A program made the translations under genes and the position numbers. 26,907 nt of DNA, taken from IMG/VR virus record IMGVR_UViG_3300037346_000191, positions 1-26,907 of that record. One strand, given 5' to 3'. Shown here in pieces: positions 25,016 through 26,907 of the stretch. The DNA is from a virus. Positions within the stretch are counted from its first letter, which is position 1. Each line of letters opens with the position of its first letter. A model generated the notes under the pieces. The model was not told where the DNA came from. It did not search any database and saw nothing but the letters and a program-made list of their open reading frames with translations.

Positions 25016-26907
25016 TGCCAGTATTTGGCCTAGTTACACCCATTTTTCGGTCTGCGAGGCTTTTTGCGCGTAATTTACCACCAGAAAAGCCTGGTGGTGG
25101 TTTAATTAGTAGAGCAGTCATAGCGTGAACCATTGCATCGATGCGGTCAGGGGATTTACCCTCTCCTGGGATCCAAGAGTACATCTGAGATTCTAGTTCT
25201 GGAAGGTAATTAACGTGGTGAACTCGTCCTTGCTCGTATGCAAGAAGAATTGGCTCTGCTCTTAGCTGTTTTCCGTACTTAGAGTGGACCTCTAGAACTT
25301 TGACGCTGGGGTCAATAGAGTTAATTGCGTTTCGTACGAGTGCACCACCTTGATTAACTTCGGCAACAACGGGACAACCCCACTTGCGAGCCATTTCCAC
25401 AACTTTGCGGGCCCAGGTGTCTGGGGAACCATGAATTGAAGCGTCTTCAAGAACCCAAGCATTGCGCTTATAGAGGTCGTGCTCTGCAGTTGACGCACAG
25501 ACGACAATACCGCACTCGTCGCGGGGGTTCTCAGCGACCGAAGGGTCAACGCCGATAACACGTAACGGAGTAGACGCAGGGTAATTAGTGTGTCTAGCTG
25601 CTTCAACTAGCTCTTCGTTCCACATTGCGCCTTCTAGGTCGTCAAGCATCTCTCCATAGAGCTCTTGTCGAGCTAGAGATGTGCCTTCGTAGACGCCCAT
25701 AATAGTCTCAAGATATGCGCCGGAGAGGTTTCCAGCGTTATCCATTGTGGAACCTTTTGTGACAACTACCTTTGCGGCAGTCGCCCTATCTGTGCGAGAT
25801 TCTTCAATAAGTTTGTAGAGAAGCGGAGTACGCTTAGGGGTGGTGGTCGCCAATATCTGTGGGTTCTTACCAAGACGAGTACCGACTCGTAAGTTGTCAA
25901 AAGCAGTCATGCCCGCAGCGTCTGGGGTCTGCCGCCAAGCGGCAACTTCGTCGCCCCATGCGTGACTATTGGACGTCGGGATCAGACCTTCACCTGCAAG
26001 ATAGAGGTGACTTGCAGAGTCAACGGTTATACATCTCATGAATTTTGGAGTGGTTGGGTCGATAGACACAATAGAGTGCTGAGTAGACTGATACTTCCAC
26101 TCATACTTAGCTTTAGCTAACTTACGTGGATTACGCACGAGGGGGAAGGTGGAGTTAACTTGGACGTACCAAGCCTCTTTACTATAGACTCCGGCCCGCT
26201 CCCTAGGTTTCCGATAGTAGACCTTAGGTACCAGACCTAAACTCCTAGCAAGTTCTATGTATCCATCGATTAGTACCTTATTTGTGTTATAGAACCTGAA
26301 AGCACCATTTGGCTCAACGCCGCCGTCAGAGTCAGTCAGTCCCTGTAGTAGAGAGAGGCGATCTTCTGCTGACGCCCTTAAGTAGATCTCGGGAACATGC
26401 TTGTTGTTGTGCAGACCCAACTCCCTCCAAGGAGCTATCAAGTCAGCAGCCCAAACGTGATCTTTATTCATGTCTCTACTGGCTAAGCCTGAACGCCCTA
26501 ACTCCTCTAAAAGCCATGATTTGTCATCTGTGTGGGTAGCAATGTAACTAGGAGCAGCGCTCGCGCCATCTCCTAGAACTAGTCCAAGCACCCAAGGGTC
26601 GATTGGTAGAGGCTCAGTGGATACTACATACTCTACCGCTTTTGTTGCAGGGATGTACAAGCGTCTTTTGGTATTTGCACGTAGCTGGTTAGTGTCTTTT
26701 ACTTGATGATTAGTGGACTCTCTGCCAAACCGGTCAGTTGCCCATGTCTCAGGGATAACCCCATCAAAGTGAGTGGTAACGTAGCGAAGGTCGGTGTTTG
26801 TGAGAACCTTCCACCTGTGCTTGCCGTCTGCGTCAATGTGCGTTCCGTTTGAGAAGTTCAACCTGTAGCTGTCTAGGGACAGCTCAATCTCGTGGACTGC
26901 CGTCACA
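24987..26907 (-). CDS. Terminase large subunit with intein (5' end outside window)
   Basis: The frame runs off the right edge, so the N-terminal ATPase part (Walker A) is missing. Numbering from the first residue after the edge, residues 1-313 are intein. The terminase resumes at Ser314: SHAWGDEVAAW carries the Walker B acidic pair (Asp319-Glu320), and ILATTTPKRTP is the ATPase coupling motif. The nuclease domain follows, with Asp454 in IGVDPSV, Glu516 in VVAEVNQGG and Asp587/Asp590 in SPDRIDAMVHA as candidate metal ligands. The enzyme cuts concatemeric DNA and pumps it through the portal. The C-terminal tail (residues 603-639) is basic. The enzyme should be active only after protein splicing. 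Confidence 0.92.
   Translation of the reverse strand, partial: VTAVHEIELSLDSYRLNFSNGTHIDADGKHRWKVLTNTDLRYVTTHFDGVIPETWATDRFGRESTNHQVKDTNQLRANTKRRLYIPATKAVEYVVSTEPLPIDPWVLGLVLGDGASAAPSYIATHTDDKSWLLEELGRSGLASRDMNKDHVWAADLIAPWRELGLHNNKHVPEIYLRASAEDRLSLLQGLTDSDGGVEPNGAFRFYNTNKVLIDGYIELARSLGLVPKVYYRKPRERAGVYSKEAWYVQVNSTFPLVRNPRKLAKAKYEWKYQSTQHSIVSIDPTTPKFMRCITVDSASHLYLAGEGLIPTSNSHAWGDEVAAWRQTPDAAGMTAFDNLRVGTRLGKNPQILATTTPKRTPLLYKLIEESRTDRATAAKVVVTKGSTMDNAGNLSGAYLETIMGVYEGTSLARQELYGEMLDDLEGAMWNEELVEAARHTNYPASTPLRVIGVDPSVAENPRDECGIVVCASTAEHDLYKRNAWVLEDASIHGSPDTWARKVVEMARKWGCPVVAEVNQGGALVRNAINSIDPSVKVLEVHSKYGKQLRAEPILLAYEQGRVHHVNYLPELESQMYSWIPGEGKSPDRIDAMVHAMTALLIKPPPGFSGGKLRAKSLADRKMGVTRPNTGNVGRVFRVR
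25968..26907 (-). mobile_element. Intein with LAGLIDADG homing endonuclease (partial)
   Basis: The 313 residues before the terminase Walker B segment are an in-frame intein whose N-terminal end is outside the window. An intein block-B-like segment (HIDADGKHRWKV) is followed by two LAGLIDADG motifs, LGLVLGDG (residues 107-114; Asp113) and LLQGLTDSDG (186-195; Asp194). Both acidic residues are intact, so the endonuclease may be active. The C-terminal splicing block reads CITVDSASHLYLAGEGLIP then TSN, with Ser as the +1 residue of the terminase. The usual penultimate histidine is replaced by serine, which still permits splicing in some inteins. Confidence 0.9.

Noticed and set aside
25292-25606. 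Minus-strand 104-codon frame within the terminase
   Set aside because: It is an alternative frame inside the terminase nuclease domain, whose motifs are intact in the main frame.

Overview
This window is part of the late structural region of a tailed double-stranded DNA phage with a siphovirus-type layout. Every credible gene is on the minus strand, so transcription runs from position 26907 towards position 1. No plus-strand gene, tRNA, rRNA or CRISPR array was found. The gene families (terminase with intein, DUF1360-type membrane protein, multidomain prohead-protease protein, acidic scaffold-capsid fusion, Gp37-like minor tail protein) resemble those of actinobacteriophages, so an actinobacterial host is the best guess. 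That host call is inference from recalled family resemblance, not from a search.

Layout in the direction of transcription. (1) Packaging: a large terminase interrupted by a LAGLIDADG-containing intein (24987 to the window edge), a small CxCG protein (24626-25015), a DUF1360-like membrane protein (24336-24626) and the portal (22560-24317). (2) Head accessory genes: a Dps/ferritin-like protein (22100-22558), a protein with two Cys/Trp repeats (21239-22099), and a very large low-complexity protein (18510-21170). The last of these appears to be extended by a programmed -1 frameshift into a GNAT-like domain (17725-18516). (3) After a 162-bp gap with a sigma70-like promoter: an unknown acidic protein (17170-17562) and a 1442-residue multidomain protein with a central prohead protease (12832-17160). 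(4) Capsid and neck: an acidic scaffold-capsid fusion (10586-12712), a second HK97-fold-like protein (9641-10504), the major tail protein (8505-9617), a head-tail adaptor (7309-8421), a small K/P/E-rich protein, a tail terminator candidate and a gp10-like neck protein. (5) Tail: two tail assembly chaperone products linked by a -1 frameshift (5323-6005), the tape measure (1776-5303), a distal tail protein (796-1776) and the start of a Gp37-like minor tail protein (1-757, cut by the window edge).

Genes are packed tightly: TAATG overlaps, 1-bp gaps and A/G-rich Shine-Dalgarno sites in front of most starts. The only sizeable gaps hold regulatory-looking structure: 17563-17724 (promoter and inverted repeats), 12713-12831 (hairpin and a possible 25-codon ORF), 10505-10585 (UUCG-tetraloop hairpin) and 8422-8504 (long hairpin). 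No stretch above 300 bases lacks a gene.

The most notable signal is at 18493-18536. An A AAA AAA slippery heptamer is preceded by a GGAG element 10 nt upstream and followed 5 nt later by a GC-rich hairpin, the same arrangement as bacterial dnaX. The -1 frame is open from that heptamer straight into the GNAT-like reading frame, which predicts an 1148-residue fusion alongside the 886-residue form. The tail-chaperone frameshift has the same heptamer, 5-nt spacer and stem arrangement.
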